A DNA stretch of 64,000 bases from NCBI GenBank assembly GCA_943737045.1, contig CALSFV010000327.1:62001-126000 (forward strand), given 5' to 3'. Positions within the stretch are counted from its first letter, which is position 1. The number at the start of each line of letters is the position of its first letter. Under the pieces are notes generated by a model. It worked only from the letters and a program-made list of their open reading frames with translations. It was not told the origin of the DNA and ran no database searches. This stretch comes from Parapristionchus giblindavisi. Taxonomy: Eukaryota > Nematoda > Chromadorea > Rhabditida > Diplogasteridae. The translations under genes and the position numbers were made by a program. Positions 12,501 to 21,633 of the stretch are shown in pieces.

Positions 12501-15500
12501 GTTTTCACTTGGTGACGCAACGTGAACATCGAGTTTGGAGTGAGCACTCTCATCAATCTAACCTCTATGCGACACTGATTCACCTACTTTTCGCCAATGC
12601 CCAATCTTATCGCAAAATGAGCCGACCACTCTTATTACAAGTACAACAACCAAACTACAAAGAAGTAGGCAACGTACTGTTCGACCTATGTTCATACACA
12701 TACTGTACAAAAGTTTGTCAATCAATATATCAAGACTACCGTATACCCTTGCGTGAAGATTCAGCTTATCGATCGCCGTCAGCACCCATCCTACCGTACC
12801 GTCGCCACCGCACACGAGAACGCGGAACTTGTCAAAGTGTGAGAAGAAGGTTAGTCTGCAATCAATCAATCAATAAAATGTCAATCAATTCATCTATATT
12901 CAATCACTATGAACCAGGCAGATTCGCGCAACCCAAATGTGGTATAGACTAACGACGAAAATGCGATACGATTTAATGACCACTTCTAAATGTAAAAATA
13001 AAATATCTATGAATACCACGAAAAATCGATAATCAACAAATCGATAAAGTTACGGGAATTCCGGTCCGCATGCGATGAGATCGAATACTTGAATGGGATT
13101 GAGCAGACGACGTAGTTTACTGTAATCAATAAATAAATCATTAATCAATAAATCAATAAGTCGTCAATCATCAATAAGTCATCAATCATCAATAAATCAA
13201 TAAGTCATCAATCATCAATAAATCAATGGTTGCATGCCCTTTGATGCTCTCGGGAGTAACTGGGCACAGTCAGTGTATGCAAATTTGTGTTGAAACTAAA
13301 AGCAGTCATCGCTAAAACAATCTAATAGAGCCAGGCAGATTCGCGTAACCAAAAAGTGATATAGACTGACGACGAAAACGCTACACGATCTAGTACGGCT
13401 ACCAGAGATCGAAAAGTATGTCCCAAGTTACATAGTCTGAGCGCATTCTGGGATTTTTTTTGGAAAACCTGACCGCATTTTGCAAAAAAGTGGGTTTGCA
13501 GGCTGTAATCAACTGCGCTGTATGGCATTCCACAAAGTAGTGCGCAGTACACTGACAAACCAAGCACCATACACTACAATTCGCAAAGCCGTTGCTTTCA
13601 ACAAATGTTCTTGCTTTAAAGTGGAATATCTTTACCCGATGTCGACGAATTGCCTTGATTTTTTGAATATAACATGGTAATATACACAGCTAACTATAAA
13701 ATCAGCCGCAATAAGGAAAAAATCAGCCGCACCATGCTTTTTCATCAAAAATGTGTGTCTGATTTAGGGCTATATTCAACGTATGCTCCATGGAATTCAA
13801 CTTAAAAAAAAAATTTCTATATTACATTTGCGAAATGCGGCAGTTTTTTCTTGTACTATTTTTCGTGCTCTTTTTTATATATGGATGTCAAGGTTTGCAT
13901 TGCATATTGAACTAGAAAATCGCAGACGAAATACTGCAGTGATTTACAACTGTAATGAATTTATTAATTTTAAACTCTCGAGACGGCGCAAGCCAACTAG
14001 TGTAAAATCATAACCCAGGCTATACCCAGCCACCGTAACCTAACCCGTACCATATCAACACAACTACCGTAACCGTAACCCCGTGCCGTATCAATCGTAC
14101 TAACGAACACTAAAAGCGTACTAAAAAAAGCGACGACGAACACGCTACATCGTTTCGATACCATGAGTCAAAGTAAAATAAATTTTTTTTTATGAATAAT
14201 GATGCCACATATAACCAACCGCGTTACTGCTCTCGAGACGGCGTAAACCAATTCTACCAAATCCTTACTACCGTAGCCCACAGCCATATACCCAACTACC
14301 GTAACCGTAACCAGTACTTTATCAAAACAACCACCGTAACCATACCGTATCACCACAACTACCGTAACCCGTACCGTATCAACACAACCACCGTAACCCA
14401 TACCTTATCAACACATCTAACATAACCACAACCGCACCGTATCAATCCGACAATCGTAACCATAACCCGTACCGTATCACCACAATCAACTGTAACCGTA
14501 CCCCGTACCGTATCAACACATCTACCATAACCGTAACCCGTACCGTACCAAGAAAACTACCGTAACCGTAACCCGTACCGTATCACCACAATCAACTGTA
14601 ACCGTACCCCGTACCGTATCACCACATCTACCGTAACCGTAACCCTTACCGTATCACCACAACTACCGTACCCCGTACCGTATCAACACAACCACCGTAA
14701 CCCGTAACCCCGTCGTACCGTATCAATCGTGATCCTTGAGTGTCTCCGCTCTTCGAGTTCACCAGCACCAGCAGGGGCGATCCGCCGCCGTAGTCGCTCC
14801 CGACAGCGTCGTCACTGTAATCAACATTATTATTATTATTATTATATTATTATTATTATTATTATTATAATATTATTATTATTATATTATATTTTTAAAA
14901 AATCTTTATTAAGATTAGCCAAGTAGTGTTGCCACTAAATCTGTGTGTCCAAGTGCCCAAGCCAATGTATGATCACTACTACTACTGATAATAATCTGCG
15001 GTTATCAATTTAGAACTAATCGTTTGTAGAATAGTCTACATACATTATCATACGCTCGCAATGCGAGGAATGAATCACTATATTTCGCTCACTTTCAGAT
15101 CAATTGATACGAAACGAAGCAAAAAATGGCGATTTTTATTCGAAAAATAACGAGTTTTCTAAATTGAACCACCACATTTCGAAAATCCACCCACTATGTA
15201 AAAACAATGGCGAGGGCACCGAAAATGTATGACAGTATAGCGATCACATTTTAGGTTCGAAAATAACACAGCAAGATCGTAGAAGTGGATCCATCTCACC
15301 GTAAAACAAACTCTAGAAACACGAAATCGCCTGCCGCATGATTAGAGATCAAAAAGGTGTTAACTAGACAATCATAGAGCAAAATGAAAGAGACAGAGCA
15401 TATCAGTCACAAGCCCATGACGTCATCTATGTCATCACCCAGTTGGGCCTAGATTCCTTAGAGAAGCGCAGAGAGCACATAGATTTGAGGACAGCCATGA

Positions 15501-17018
15501 ACCTACTTAGAGGAAAATATAAAATCCCCAATAAAAAATCCCACTATTTTCGCCCTTATACCACACGAAACAGACTCAACTTTAACAACCCGGGATCCAG
15601 ATATAATTATAGACATTACAGCTTCTTTCCTAGAGCGGCAAGACTTTTGGTACAGCCTGGCAATCAAATAGAGTTTCCCTAACCAATTATGTTTAGTGTC
15701 TATTATTCCAAAGATTTGTCCATTATTCTACTCTTTAACCTGTGAGCAATTCATTATCGTTAGCATTGTCGTCATCTTCGTTTATTTTTCTTCGATCACA
15801 CGTTTCACTTTTTATTCATGAATACGTATAAATATTATTATTATCTACCGTATCCCCTCCCCAACACCTACCGTATCCCTGCCCCTCCCCAGCGCCCACC
15901 GTATCCCTGCCCCTCCCCAGCACCTACCGTATCCTTGCCCATACCGTATACCTAGGATACATACCGTATCCTCGCTCTGCCCGACTTCTCAATGCTCGAG
16001 ACGCATATGGGCGGTAGCACCGACAGAGCACTGGTCCCGAGCAGGCAGTAACCATTCCCCACTGTATCCTCGCCCCTCCCAAACACCTACCGTATCCCTG
16101 CCCCTCCCCGATATCCACCGTACCCTTGACCCTCCCCAGCACCTACCGTATCCCTGCCCCTCCCAGCACCTACCGTATCCTCGCCCCTCCCAAATACCTA
16201 CCGTATCCCTGCCCCTCCCCTGCACCTACCGTATCCCTGCTCCCAGCACCTACCGTACCCCTGCCCATACCGTATACCTAGGATACCTACCGTATCCTCG
16301 CCCGTCCCGACTTCTCAATGCTCGAGACGCATATGGGCGGCAGTACGGAGAGGGCGCTGGTGCCCAGGAGGCAGTAGCGGCTGAACGAGGGTTCGCACGC
16401 GTCGTGCACGCACAGCGCGCACCACAGACACCGCAGATCCTGCAATATATAATTATAATACTAATAATAATAATAATAAATTAATTAATTAATTACATTT
16501 TCAAATATATATATAAATTTGTGCACTTCGCCACGATAACCACCACTACTGGCAAGATGCAAATCTATCCTTCCTTCGCCCTATCCACTCCTCCCCCCTC
16601 GCCTAATAAAACATAATCCGCTCTATTCATTTTACAACACTTGCTGTCCCATTTATTCAATTGTAAGATAAATAAAATTAAAATAAATATTAAAATAAAT
16701 TAAATTAAATTAAATTAAATTAAATACTACCTGCAACTTGAGCACCGACCCGCAGGCCTTCTCGCACACCGCACACCGGGCGCCCATCGGCAGATTGCCG
16801 CTCACCCACTGGTGCGGCTGCACCGTGTTCTGCAAGAATCAGCGGAGAAAATGTGTCATTTGTCATTTGTCATTGGCATTGTCATTGTCATTGTCATAGT
16901 CAGGAGATGTCATTGCAAGATGACGTCATAGACTTGGGGCTACCACGTCACCATTCATACACCAAAATACCCCAGATGTAACATCACAAGATTGGGAAAA
17001 TCGAAATTCTCTGATTTA

Positions 17019-17062
<44 letters not shown>

Positions 17063-18613
17063 GCGGCCAATTCCTTGATGGATTTTTTTTCTTTTCCTAC
17101 ATTTCAACATCTTCTACTGACATTGTTTTGTGTGTGTGTGTGTGTGTTGTAATAAAAATAAAAATAAAAAAATTTAAAAAAAAATTTTAAAAAAAATGCA
17201 ATTGTAATAAGAGTGGCTTGCTCATTTTGCGATGCGATGGGGACATTGGCGAAAAGTAGGTGAATCAGTGTTTCATAGAGGCTAGATTGATGCGTGTGCT
17301 TACTCAAAATTCGATATTCAACTTGAATAATTCAAGCGTTTTCATATAAAAGACCAATCAAATGTTAACGGCAGACCCCGAACTAATTTTAATCTCCGAT
17401 CTGGCAACGCTCTCGCGCCGACAAAGAAAGCGAGAGAGCATTGCCAGATCGGAGAGCGGAGTTTTTTTTGTTCAAAATAAGCTCGGGGTGTGTCTGATGA
17501 TTCTCTTTATATATTCTGCCGTAACCAACATCTACATATGTTATGTACATCTACATCATCTGCAGTACCCTCGAGTTACAGTACCCACCTCTGGATTGAG
17601 ATACTGTAGCGACGACGGTATCGTGTCCAGCACCGTCCACTTGCACGCGTCCTTCACCTCGGCCATGCATCGCTTGTGCGCCTTGATCTTGCAGACTGCA
17701 AAGATCAAAGATCAACAATTAAATTATTATTATTATTATTATTATTAGAATAATATATACACATACGTATAGGTTTGCATGCACTTTAAATGCAAAATTT
17801 TTAAGTATACAAGTTAGCTAATAGTGTGTCTTATCGGTGTTTGTTTTACGTCTATCAAGATCAACAAAGTACAGTAAGATCAAAGATCAACAAGGTACAT
17901 TAAGTTCAAAGATCACTAAAGTACAGTAAGATCGAAGATTAACAAGGTACATTAAGTTCAAAGATCAAAGATCAACAAAGTATAGAAAGATCAAAGATCA
18001 CACTCACTTTCGCAGGCGTGTCCGTGCCAGGGCACACCCGTAAACTTCTCCTTGCACACATTGCAGAAGGTGGGTCGATGATGCGACGAGGACGACCTAC
18101 GGTATGCAATCAATAATACTCGATCAATCAATAATCCATAATATTCAATCAATAATACTCCATCAATCAATAATCAATAATATGCAATCAATAATAGTTG
18201 ATCAATCAATAATCACTCCATAATTACCAACAAATGCCTATCTGCATTGACTGTATAAGCGCTCTAATTAGCAACTTTAAAAAAAAAGAAATTGAAGCGC
18301 TTTCGTGGGTTTTCATACAATTCAACCACCAGTTTAGAATTCGACTGAACGCAGAAACATTGCCAGAGACGATAGAAAACGAAACTGGCAGAAAATCCCC
18401 CCCCCCCTACTCTTATTCTCACAAAGTGTTGATAATAGGGTAAATTAAACTAAAATATACTTTAATATTTTAATTTAATTTTTAATTAAATTAAAATAAT
18501 TAAAATATAGCTCACCATCGGTGAGCGGGAGCGGCAGACAGCGTCGACGACGACGAGGGCACCGACGACGACGGATTCGACGATGACGTCACCAGGCGCA
18601 GTTCCGCTATCAG
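2368..18613 (-). CDS. Type II (delta/eta-like) diacylglycerol kinase, 17 exons, both ends outside or unresolved
   Basis: Diacylglycerol kinases phosphorylate diacylglycerol to phosphatidic acid at membranes. Exons in transcript order: 18613-18516, 18096-18008, 17695-17589, 16829-16731, 16439-16312, 14814-14719, 13119-13054, 12855-12747, 11936-11797, 9641-9572, 9382-9330, 9068-9011, 8729-8674, 8494-8397, 4907-4787, 4337-4262, 2479-2368. They join into 1576 nt, 525 codons plus one base, with no stop and matching phases. Order of domains: Ser-rich leader, two C1 fingers with every Cys and His in place, and DAGKc with NSKSGD, GGDGT and GTGNDLAR. These are followed by a helical linker ([15 protein letters not shown]) and an RANSFKK block, both characteristic of human DGK delta/eta, then a Lys/Ser-rich stretch. 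The accessory catalytic domain would follow before position 1; the N-terminal PH domain would precede 18613. Subfamily assignment rests on remembered delta/eta sequence and is fairly sure. Confidence 0.93.
2529..4050. mobile_element. Large fold-back element FB1 (about 1.5 kb)
   Basis: Long inverted arms, roughly 2529-3230 and 3475-4050, start and end with TATATCACGGGTCTCCTGTA and its complement. The left arm carries about 110 bp (near 2885-2995) absent from the right arm. The centre is AT-rich (AATTTAATTAATTAA). No transposase is seen; open frames occur in mirrored pairs on both strands, as expected of inverted arms. It sits in the intron between DGK exons D17 and D16. Confidence 0.88.
4262..4337 (-). 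CDS. DGK exon D16 (basic linker)
   Basis: Acceptor AATTGCAG, donor GTACGATTC; 76 nt, entering in phase 2 and leaving in phase 0. It encodes Ala-rich then strongly basic sequence ([15 protein letters not shown]), a possible membrane or nuclear-localisation patch. Confidence 0.82.
4787..4907 (-). CDS. DGK exon D15 (delta/eta RANSFKK helix)
   Basis: Acceptor AAATTGCAG, donor GTATACGGTA; 121 nt. It encodes [15 protein letters not shown] followed by an acidic helix. This aligns well with the RANSLKKAI helix that follows the linker in human DGK delta and eta, the best subfamily marker in the gene. Confidence 0.9.
4955..5160. repeat. Imperfect direct duplication, about 90 bp, rich in GATCAAA
   Basis: Two copies of a block reading CTAATCAGAGATCAAAGATC then AACATAAATAT and a run of AATAATAAATATTATTAGAG. 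It lies just upstream (transcript sense) of exon D15. The GATCAAAGATC motif recurs beside many splice sites. Confidence 0.75.
5361..8325. mobile_element. Large fold-back element FB2 (about 3.0 kb)
   Basis: Terminal inverted repeats AATATTATAGTAAGTAGCGC at 5361 and its complement ending at 8325. Inverted arms of roughly 1 kb run 5361-6330 and 6970-8325. The right arm has an extra block near 7370-7740 and the arms differ in several small indels. The 640-bp centre shows no recognisable protein. Its only notable feature is a tRNA B-box-like GGGTTCGAACCCC near 6417-6432. The paired open frames on both strands are arm shadows. It lies in the large intron between exons D15 and D14. Confidence 0.88.
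8333..8396. repeat. (CAAA)n/(TAAA)n microsatellite forming a splice donor
   Basis: A run of CAAA and TAAA units abuts DGK exon D14. On the minus strand it reads GTTTGTTTACTTATTTG, so the exon's 5' splice site is the first unit of the microsatellite. Confidence 0.85.
8397..8494 (-). CDS. DGK exon D14 (linker helix)
   Basis: Acceptor GCTTGCAG, donor GTTTGTTT; 98 nt. It encodes [18 protein letters not shown] and a short acidic tail, aligning with the KCSVLKEKLDSLLKTL helix of DGK delta. Confidence 0.87.
8674..8729 (-). CDS. DGK exon D13
   Basis: Acceptor CTCTTGCAG, donor GTGAGAG; 56 nt, phase 0 to phase 2. It encodes [18 protein letters not shown] and is joined by a split Lys codon to D14. Confidence 0.83.
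9011..9068 (-). CDS. DGK exon D12 (linker helix)
   Basis: Acceptor GTATTCAG, donor GTATGTGC; 58 nt. It encodes [19 protein letters not shown], corresponding to the AKVLCETVKDFVARV helix of DGK delta. Confidence 0.87.
9079..9166. repeat. (ATT)n microsatellite, about 29 units
   Basis: Uninterrupted ATT trinucleotide in the intron between D12 and D11. It is flanked on both sides by GAATACGGATA, suggesting insertion of a retroelement-tail-like tract with a target duplication. Confidence 0.95.
9330..9382 (-). CDS. DGK exon D11
   Basis: Acceptor GTTGCAG, donor GTATGG; 53 nt, encoding [17 protein letters not shown]. It links the end of DAGKc to the helical linker. Confidence 0.82.
9524..9570. repeat. 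(ATT)n microsatellite at a splice donor
   Basis: About 15 ATT units. On the minus strand the exon D10 donor is GTATAATAATAAT, so the microsatellite starts within the splice site. Confidence 0.93.
9572..9641 (-). CDS. DGK exon D10
   Basis: Acceptor CATTCAG, donor GTATAATA; 70 nt. It continues MLDR with [18 protein letters not shown]; the MLDRWS junction is a family hallmark at the end of DAGKc. Confidence 0.88.
9700..9860. repeat. Short tandem repeat, 22-26 bp units
   Basis: About six imperfect copies of ACTCACTAGAGTTGGYTAAT in the intron between D10 and D9. Confidence 0.8.
10240..11185 (+). mobile_element. 5'-truncated LINE (CR1/jockey-like) 3' end
   Basis: An open frame to the stop at 11034 encodes the C-terminal part of a non-LTR reverse transcriptase. 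It includes [25 protein letters not shown], a [19 protein letters not shown] block, and then a conserved C-terminal tail [10 protein letters not shown]. The copy is open over more than 240 codons but lacks the catalytic N-terminal half. The 3' non-coding end finishes in ATAAATATTATTATATT. Two further copies of the same family are at 15436-15840 (plus) and 54333-54821 (minus). It is antisense to the kinase gene that hosts it. Confidence 0.85.
11518..11670. mobile_element. Palindromic MITE, about 150 bp (copy 1)
   Basis: Nearly the whole element is an imperfect inverted repeat: TGGCCGTATGCATGAACAAC at the left and its complement ending at 11670. A second copy lies at 63681-63820. Confidence 0.88.
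11797..11936 (-). CDS. DGK exon D9 (DAGKc, GTGNDLAR)
   Basis: Acceptor GGTTTCAG, donor GTCAGT; 140 nt. It encodes [20 protein letters not shown] and the stretch to HTRMLDR. The GTGNDLAR loop is part of the lipid-kinase active site. Confidence 0.97.
12074..12464. mobile_element. CATAGGTCGAA-type elements, nested pair
   Basis: A complete copy at 12181-12464 starts CATAGGCCGAA and ends TTCGACCTATG. It is flanked by the 8-bp duplication CTATGATG (12173-12180 and 12465-12472). Inside are about five units of a roughly 40-bp repeat (CCTGACCGGATTTTGAGCC...). Immediately to its left is a decayed copy (12074-12177), into whose end the second one inserted. Confidence 0.88.
12747..12855 (-). CDS. DGK exon D8 (DAGKc, GGDGT nucleotide-binding loop)
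   Basis: Acceptor GATTGCAG, donor GTATACGGTA; 109 nt. It encodes [18 protein letters not shown] and [10 protein letters not shown]. The GGDGT motif is the ATP-binding signature of the DAGK superfamily. Confidence 0.97.
13054..13119 (-). CDS. DGK exon D7 (DAGKc)
   Basis: Acceptor GATTACAG, donor GTAACTTT; 66 nt. It encodes [20 protein letters not shown], matching the [20 protein letters not shown] segment of delta/eta kinases. Confidence 0.94.
13130..13230. repeat. AATCAATAAATC / ATCAATAAGTC tandem repeat
   Basis: Several short direct units (AATCATCAATAAGTCATC) directly upstream (transcript sense) of exon D7. Confidence 0.8.
14030..14718. repeat. ACCGTAACC-type satellite array
   Basis: About 700 bp of imperfect tandem units of roughly 40-45 bp, with the pattern CCGTAACCGTAACCCGTACCGTATCA. 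On the minus strand this reads GTACGGGTTACGGTTACGG. The array runs into the donor of exon D6 (GTACGACG), so intron start and repeat share sequence. Confidence 0.9.
14719..14814 (-). CDS. DGK exon D6 (start of DAGKc)
   Basis: Acceptor GATTACAG, donor most likely GTACGACG; 96 nt. It encodes [17 protein letters not shown], the first beta strand and phosphate-binding NSKSG loop of DAGKc, then SRLIR. The phase of this donor fits exon D7 exactly. Confidence 0.92.
14825..14893. repeat. (ATT)n microsatellite
   Basis: ATT/TAT trinucleotide tract, imperfect, just upstream (transcript sense) of exon D6. Confidence 0.9.
15042..15250. mobile_element. CATAC-type short inverted-repeat element (decayed)
   Basis: Starts CATACGCTCGCAATGCGAGG and ends near GAGGGCACCGAAAATGTATG. 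The inner part has the family's CACTATAT and CGAAAAATAACGA blocks. The family recurs at 23578-23770 with a target duplication. Confidence 0.65.
15436..15840 (+). mobile_element. CR1/jockey-like LINE 3' fragment (copy 2)
   Basis: Encodes the last 79 residues of the same LINE as at 10.2-11.2 kb (LEKRREHID, then [20 protein letters not shown], stop at 15680). It is followed by a 3' non-coding part ending in ATAAATATTATTATTAT. Confidence 0.85.
15847..16290. repeat. ACCTACCGTATCCCTGCCCCTCCC minisatellite
   Basis: About a dozen imperfect units of 24-29 bp with consensus CACCTACCGTATCCYTGCCC in the intron following (transcript sense) exon D5. The array is interrupted by a copy of the tail of exon D5 (15980-16051). 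Confidence 0.92.
15980..16051 (-). pseudogene. Duplicated tail of DGK exon D5, diverged only at third codon positions
   Basis: This 72-nt block repeats the donor-side half of exon D5. Against the true exon, the stretch encoding [20 protein letters not shown] shows nine base differences, every one at a third codon position, so the peptide is unchanged. A usable-looking acceptor (GGATACAG) precedes it in transcript sense, near 16065. The reading phase from that acceptor does not fit simple use as an alternative exon after D4 or D5. It is therefore either an alternative exon with an unusual junction or a relic of a duplicate that stayed coding for a long time. Confidence 0.75.
16312..16439 (-). 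CDS. DGK exon D5 (second C1 finger, C-terminal half)
   Basis: Acceptor ATATTGCAG. It encodes [15 protein letters not shown] and the final zinc ligand, then [11 protein letters not shown]. Two donors fit the phase: GTCGGG (exon end 16312) or GTAGGT (exon end 16291). The first is preferred because the sequence beyond it already matches the intronic minisatellite. The finger ligand spacing C-x2-C-x4-H-x2-C-x7-C is complete. Confidence 0.88.
16731..16829 (-). CDS. DGK exon D4 (second C1 finger, N-terminal half)
   Basis: Acceptor TTCTTGCAG, donor GTAGTATT; 99 nt, phase 0. It encodes [19 protein letters not shown] and GSVLKLQ, the H-x12-C-x2-C start of an extended C1 domain. Confidence 0.93.
17020..17062. 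repeat. (ATT)n microsatellite
   Basis: About 14 uninterrupted ATT units in the intron between D4 and D3. Confidence 0.92.
17355..17495. mobile_element. TTAA-type hairpin MITE (copy 1)
   Basis: An inverted repeat with arms CTCCGATCTGGCAACGCTCTC and its near complement around a central AAAGAAAGCGAGAGAG. Outer ends read GGCAGACCCCGA and TCGGGGTGTGTCTG. Other copies: 25385-25503, 47540-47652, 48383-48465, 55285-55415 and 59330-59455, several with TTAA on both flanks. Confidence 0.82.
17589..17695 (-). CDS. DGK exon D3 (first C1 finger, end)
   Basis: Acceptor CTTTGCAG, donor GTGGGTAC; 107 nt. It encodes [19 protein letters not shown], completing the first C1 finger (C-x4-H-x2-C-x7-C), then a spacer to the second finger. 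Confidence 0.94.
17722..17748. repeat. (ATT)n microsatellite
   Basis: Nine ATT units, 25 bp beyond the acceptor of exon D3 in the intron. Confidence 0.9.
18008..18096 (-). CDS. DGK exon D2 (first C1 finger, start)
   Basis: Acceptor ATACCGTAG, donor GTGAGTG; 89 nt. It encodes [20 protein letters not shown] and ends just before the second Cys pair. The initial His of the finger is in exon D1, spaced H-x12-C-x2-C-x13-C. Confidence 0.93.
18516..18613 (-). CDS. DGK exon D1 (first supported exon, Ser-rich)
   Basis: Acceptor GTATTTCAG, donor GTGAGCTA; 98 nt. It encodes [18 protein letters not shown], a second Ser run and APAHRW, the HRW being the start of the first C1 finger. The first residues would correspond to the last helix of the PH domain in delta/eta kinases. 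Earlier exons are not secured. Confidence 0.88.
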
Positions 18614-18629
18614 CTGAAATACAAAGTTG

Positions 18630-20165
18630 ATCTTTGATCTTTGATCTCTAGATTTCTTGGATTCCGCGACAGACCAGTACAGGTTCATTGACTCAACAAC
18701 ATATTTATTTTTTTGCAACTGATCACTGGCACCGAACGCATTTCCATGAATAAGCTAATTACTAAAGTTCAATGAAACACGATTCCCACAGGCTCTGCAA
18801 TCCTAGTCTTGGTCGCTTATAGTATCACCACGATACTTTATGATCTTTGATCTCTAGATCTTGGATTCGGTGTCGTACATGTACAGGTTCATTGACCCAA
18901 GGTCATACTTTTTTTGCTACTAAACCAAGAAGATATTATCGAGCGCATTTCCATGAACACGCCAATTACTAAAGCTTGATGAAACAGGATTCCCACAGGT
19001 GATACAATGCTAGTCCTCGCTTATCATATCTGGTCACCACGATAGTTTTTGATCTTGATCTCTAGATATCTTGGATTCCGCGTCAGACCTGTACAGGCTC
19101 AGTGACTCAAGAACATATTTTTTTCTTCAACTGTATACTGGGCACCTAACGCATTTCCATGAACACGCCAATTACTAAAGCTTGATGAAACAAGGTTCCC
19201 ACAGGTGATGCAATGCAAGTCCTCGCTAATCATATCTGGTCACTAGTGTTGTTAGATCGAATAAAATTTAGTCTCGACTAAATTTGCATTTTTAGTCGAG
19301 ACTGAAAATCATTCGAAAATATTTTTTTCATTTTAGTCTCGACTAAATGGTCAAATAGACTAATATTCGCGACTAAATTTGCATTTAGTCTCGAATAATA
19401 TTTTCGAATATATTCGAGAATAGACATTCATTTTCCATTAGTTTTTGGTGCTGACTGGTCCGCTTCTTCTCTTCTGTGTAATGGAAGGGTTTTCCCAAAT
19501 TATCTATCATTACCCTAATTGTTAATGTTATCGCATTTTGAACACTTTTATTCTCAACTAAATGCAAATTTATTCTCGACAACATTTTAGTCTCGAATAA
19601 AATGCCATTTTTAGTCGAGACTAAAACGACCGGTCGACTAAAAAGCTAAATTTTATTCGATCGAAAATATTCGCAGAATACATTCGACTAAACAACACTA
19701 CTGGTCACCACGATAGTTTTTGATCTTTGATCTCTAGATATCTTGAATTCCGCGTCAGACATGTACAGATTCATTGACTTAAGGTCATACTTTTTTTGCT
19801 ACTAAATCAAGATATTATCGAGCGCATTTCCATGAACACGCCAATTACTAAAGTTCAATGAAACAGGATTCCCACAGGCTCTGTAATGGTAGTCTTGACA
19901 GATGGGTTTAGCATGTCTCGTCACCACGATAGTTTTTGATCTTTGATCACTAGCTCTTGGATTCGGAAACGTACATGCACAGGATCATTGACTCAAGAAC
20001 ATATTTATTTTTTGCGACTGTAAACCGGAGACCGAACGCCTTTCCATGAATACGCTAAATACTAAATCTCGATGAAACAGGATTCCCGCAGGCTCTGCAA
20101 TGCTAGCCTTGGTCGTTTATAGTATCCCGTCACCAGGATACTTTGCGATCTTTGAACTTTGATCT
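18630..20165. repeat. About 205-214-bp satellite, five units, split by a transposon
   Basis: Five direct units share TTGATCTTTGATCTCTAGAT, TTGGATTCCG, TACAGGTTCATTGACTC, GCATTTCCATGAACACGCCA and GATTCCCACAGG. The shared GGATTCSG block starts at about 18659, 18863, 19074, 19743 and 19957. After removing the 457-bp insertion and its target duplication the spacing is 204-214 bp throughout. Confidence 0.9.
19244..19700. mobile_element. Non-autonomous hAT-like element (457 bp)
   Basis: Ends are TAGTGTTGTT and AACAACACTA. The flanks are an exact 8-bp duplication CTGGTCAC (19236-19243 and 19701-19708), and the interrupted satellite unit can be read across the joined site. Internally it is rich in TTTAGTCGAGACTAAA-type inverted motifs and has no transposase. 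An 8-bp duplication and TAGTGTTG ends fit the hAT superfamily. Confidence 0.9.
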
Positions 20166-20526
20166 CTACTTCCTAATCCCCCGAGGGGACAATTCCTGCT
20201 CGCATCCACCTTCATAATCGTCACCAATTTCTCCCGAAACCACACAAAATCCCCAATCTCGGTTGCTTATTAAAAACGTGCAAACTAAAACAGTACTGGA
20301 CCTAGACATATACACATAGGACAGAGTCCAACTAGGTCAAACATTGAGAGAAATTCATTAAGAGCTCGCAACCCAACGTTATGCAATATATCATCATTAC
20401 GCAGCAGCACTTATAATGGCAATTATAACTCCCCCCGAGGGCATAGACCAACTCAGCAGGACCACTCATCGAGTATCGCACTCTGCCGGGGCTACTACTA
20501 CTTCTAGGCAAGATTATGAGCCTACT

Positions 20527-20706
20527 CATAGGTCGAAAAGTACCCTACAAAGTACGAAGCCTGCCGAATTCTGAGCCGAAAATTCCCGAAAAATCAAAAA
20601 ACCTGACCGCATTTGGAAGTTTTTTTGAATTCCTGGCCGAATTTGAGCCGAAAACTACCGAAAAAAACGCATCTTGAAAATGTGTAACGTAGCTATTCGA
20701 CCTATG
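20527..20706. mobile_element. CATAGGTCGAA-type element
   Basis: Full-length copy (180 bp) with ends CATAGGTCGAA and TTCGACCTATG and internal CCTGACCGCATTT repeats. No clear target duplication remains. Confidence 0.8.
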
Positions 20707-21620
20707 GGACTACATTAGATCACCACTTACACTACCCTCTATCTACGCTTGTTCCTCTTGCCCCTGCCCTAGTTACGTTTCAAGATAATGATGACGACGA
20801 TGGTGACGGTAAAATTCAGCGCACCCTTGCTTGCGTCATACAATAGCCTTTTTGTGATCTAACTCAATGTGGGAGTTCTACTGAATATGGTCAGCCCCAT
20901 TAAGGCCGCATTTGGAAAATCTGCCAAGTAGCTGTTTGCGTACCACTTACTTCCTACTCCCCGGCTAGTTGCCACTTTGCGCTTACTACCACAACGACAC
21001 ATCTCAATCGTTGTAATTACCCCCCCCCCCTTCCTTCCTTAGCATCGCCTCGCATCATATCAGAACTTTAGCACAACTTACAATACACTGTGCACATTAT
21101 ACGACAGTGTTTGTGCATTGAAGATTTCGTCAGCTTATTCGGCCAACAACATGGTCGCCTTATGCATAGACAATCAATACTACGACAGTGATAGAGAGTA
21201 AGATAGGGAGAGAGAGAGAGATAGTCAGAGAGAGACCGCAGGGCGACAAAAAGCCTTTAAAGGGTGCGCGAAGTGGTAATGGGATTAAGCGTGATATGGA
21301 TGACTAATTCGCAAGTTTGCAGCGCAAGAACTCTGCTAAAGTTGGAATAAACAATCAAATAAAAGCAACGCGACATTGAGCCAATTTTGCTCTGCGTTTG
21401 AACTACGCGCGTGTTTCCCCTTCCGGGTTAGGTTTTGAGCACGCTGACGGAGCGTGTTATCACAATGTTCTCCACACCATTTTACATCAGAATGAAATTC
21501 GTGCACTTTGCAAGGTCGAAAAAACAAATCAAGGGAGACAGAGTGCCTATTAGAAAATGCATGAGACACAGAATCAACTATAATAGCCACTAAACGGCTG
21601 AATCGAAAGCCATCTTTCAG
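20707..21620. other. Spacer without recognised gene
   Basis: No exon, RNA gene or full repeat element recognised. Contains a C10 run (21020) and an AGAGAGAGAG tract (21210). Confidence 0.5.
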
Positions 21621-21633
21621 AGAAATATAAATC

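Noticed and set aside
14030..14718. CCGTAACC array as an interstitial telomere
   Set aside because: Units are irregular 40-45-bp repeats containing TACCGTA, not a simple short telomeric unit, and the array sits in an intron.
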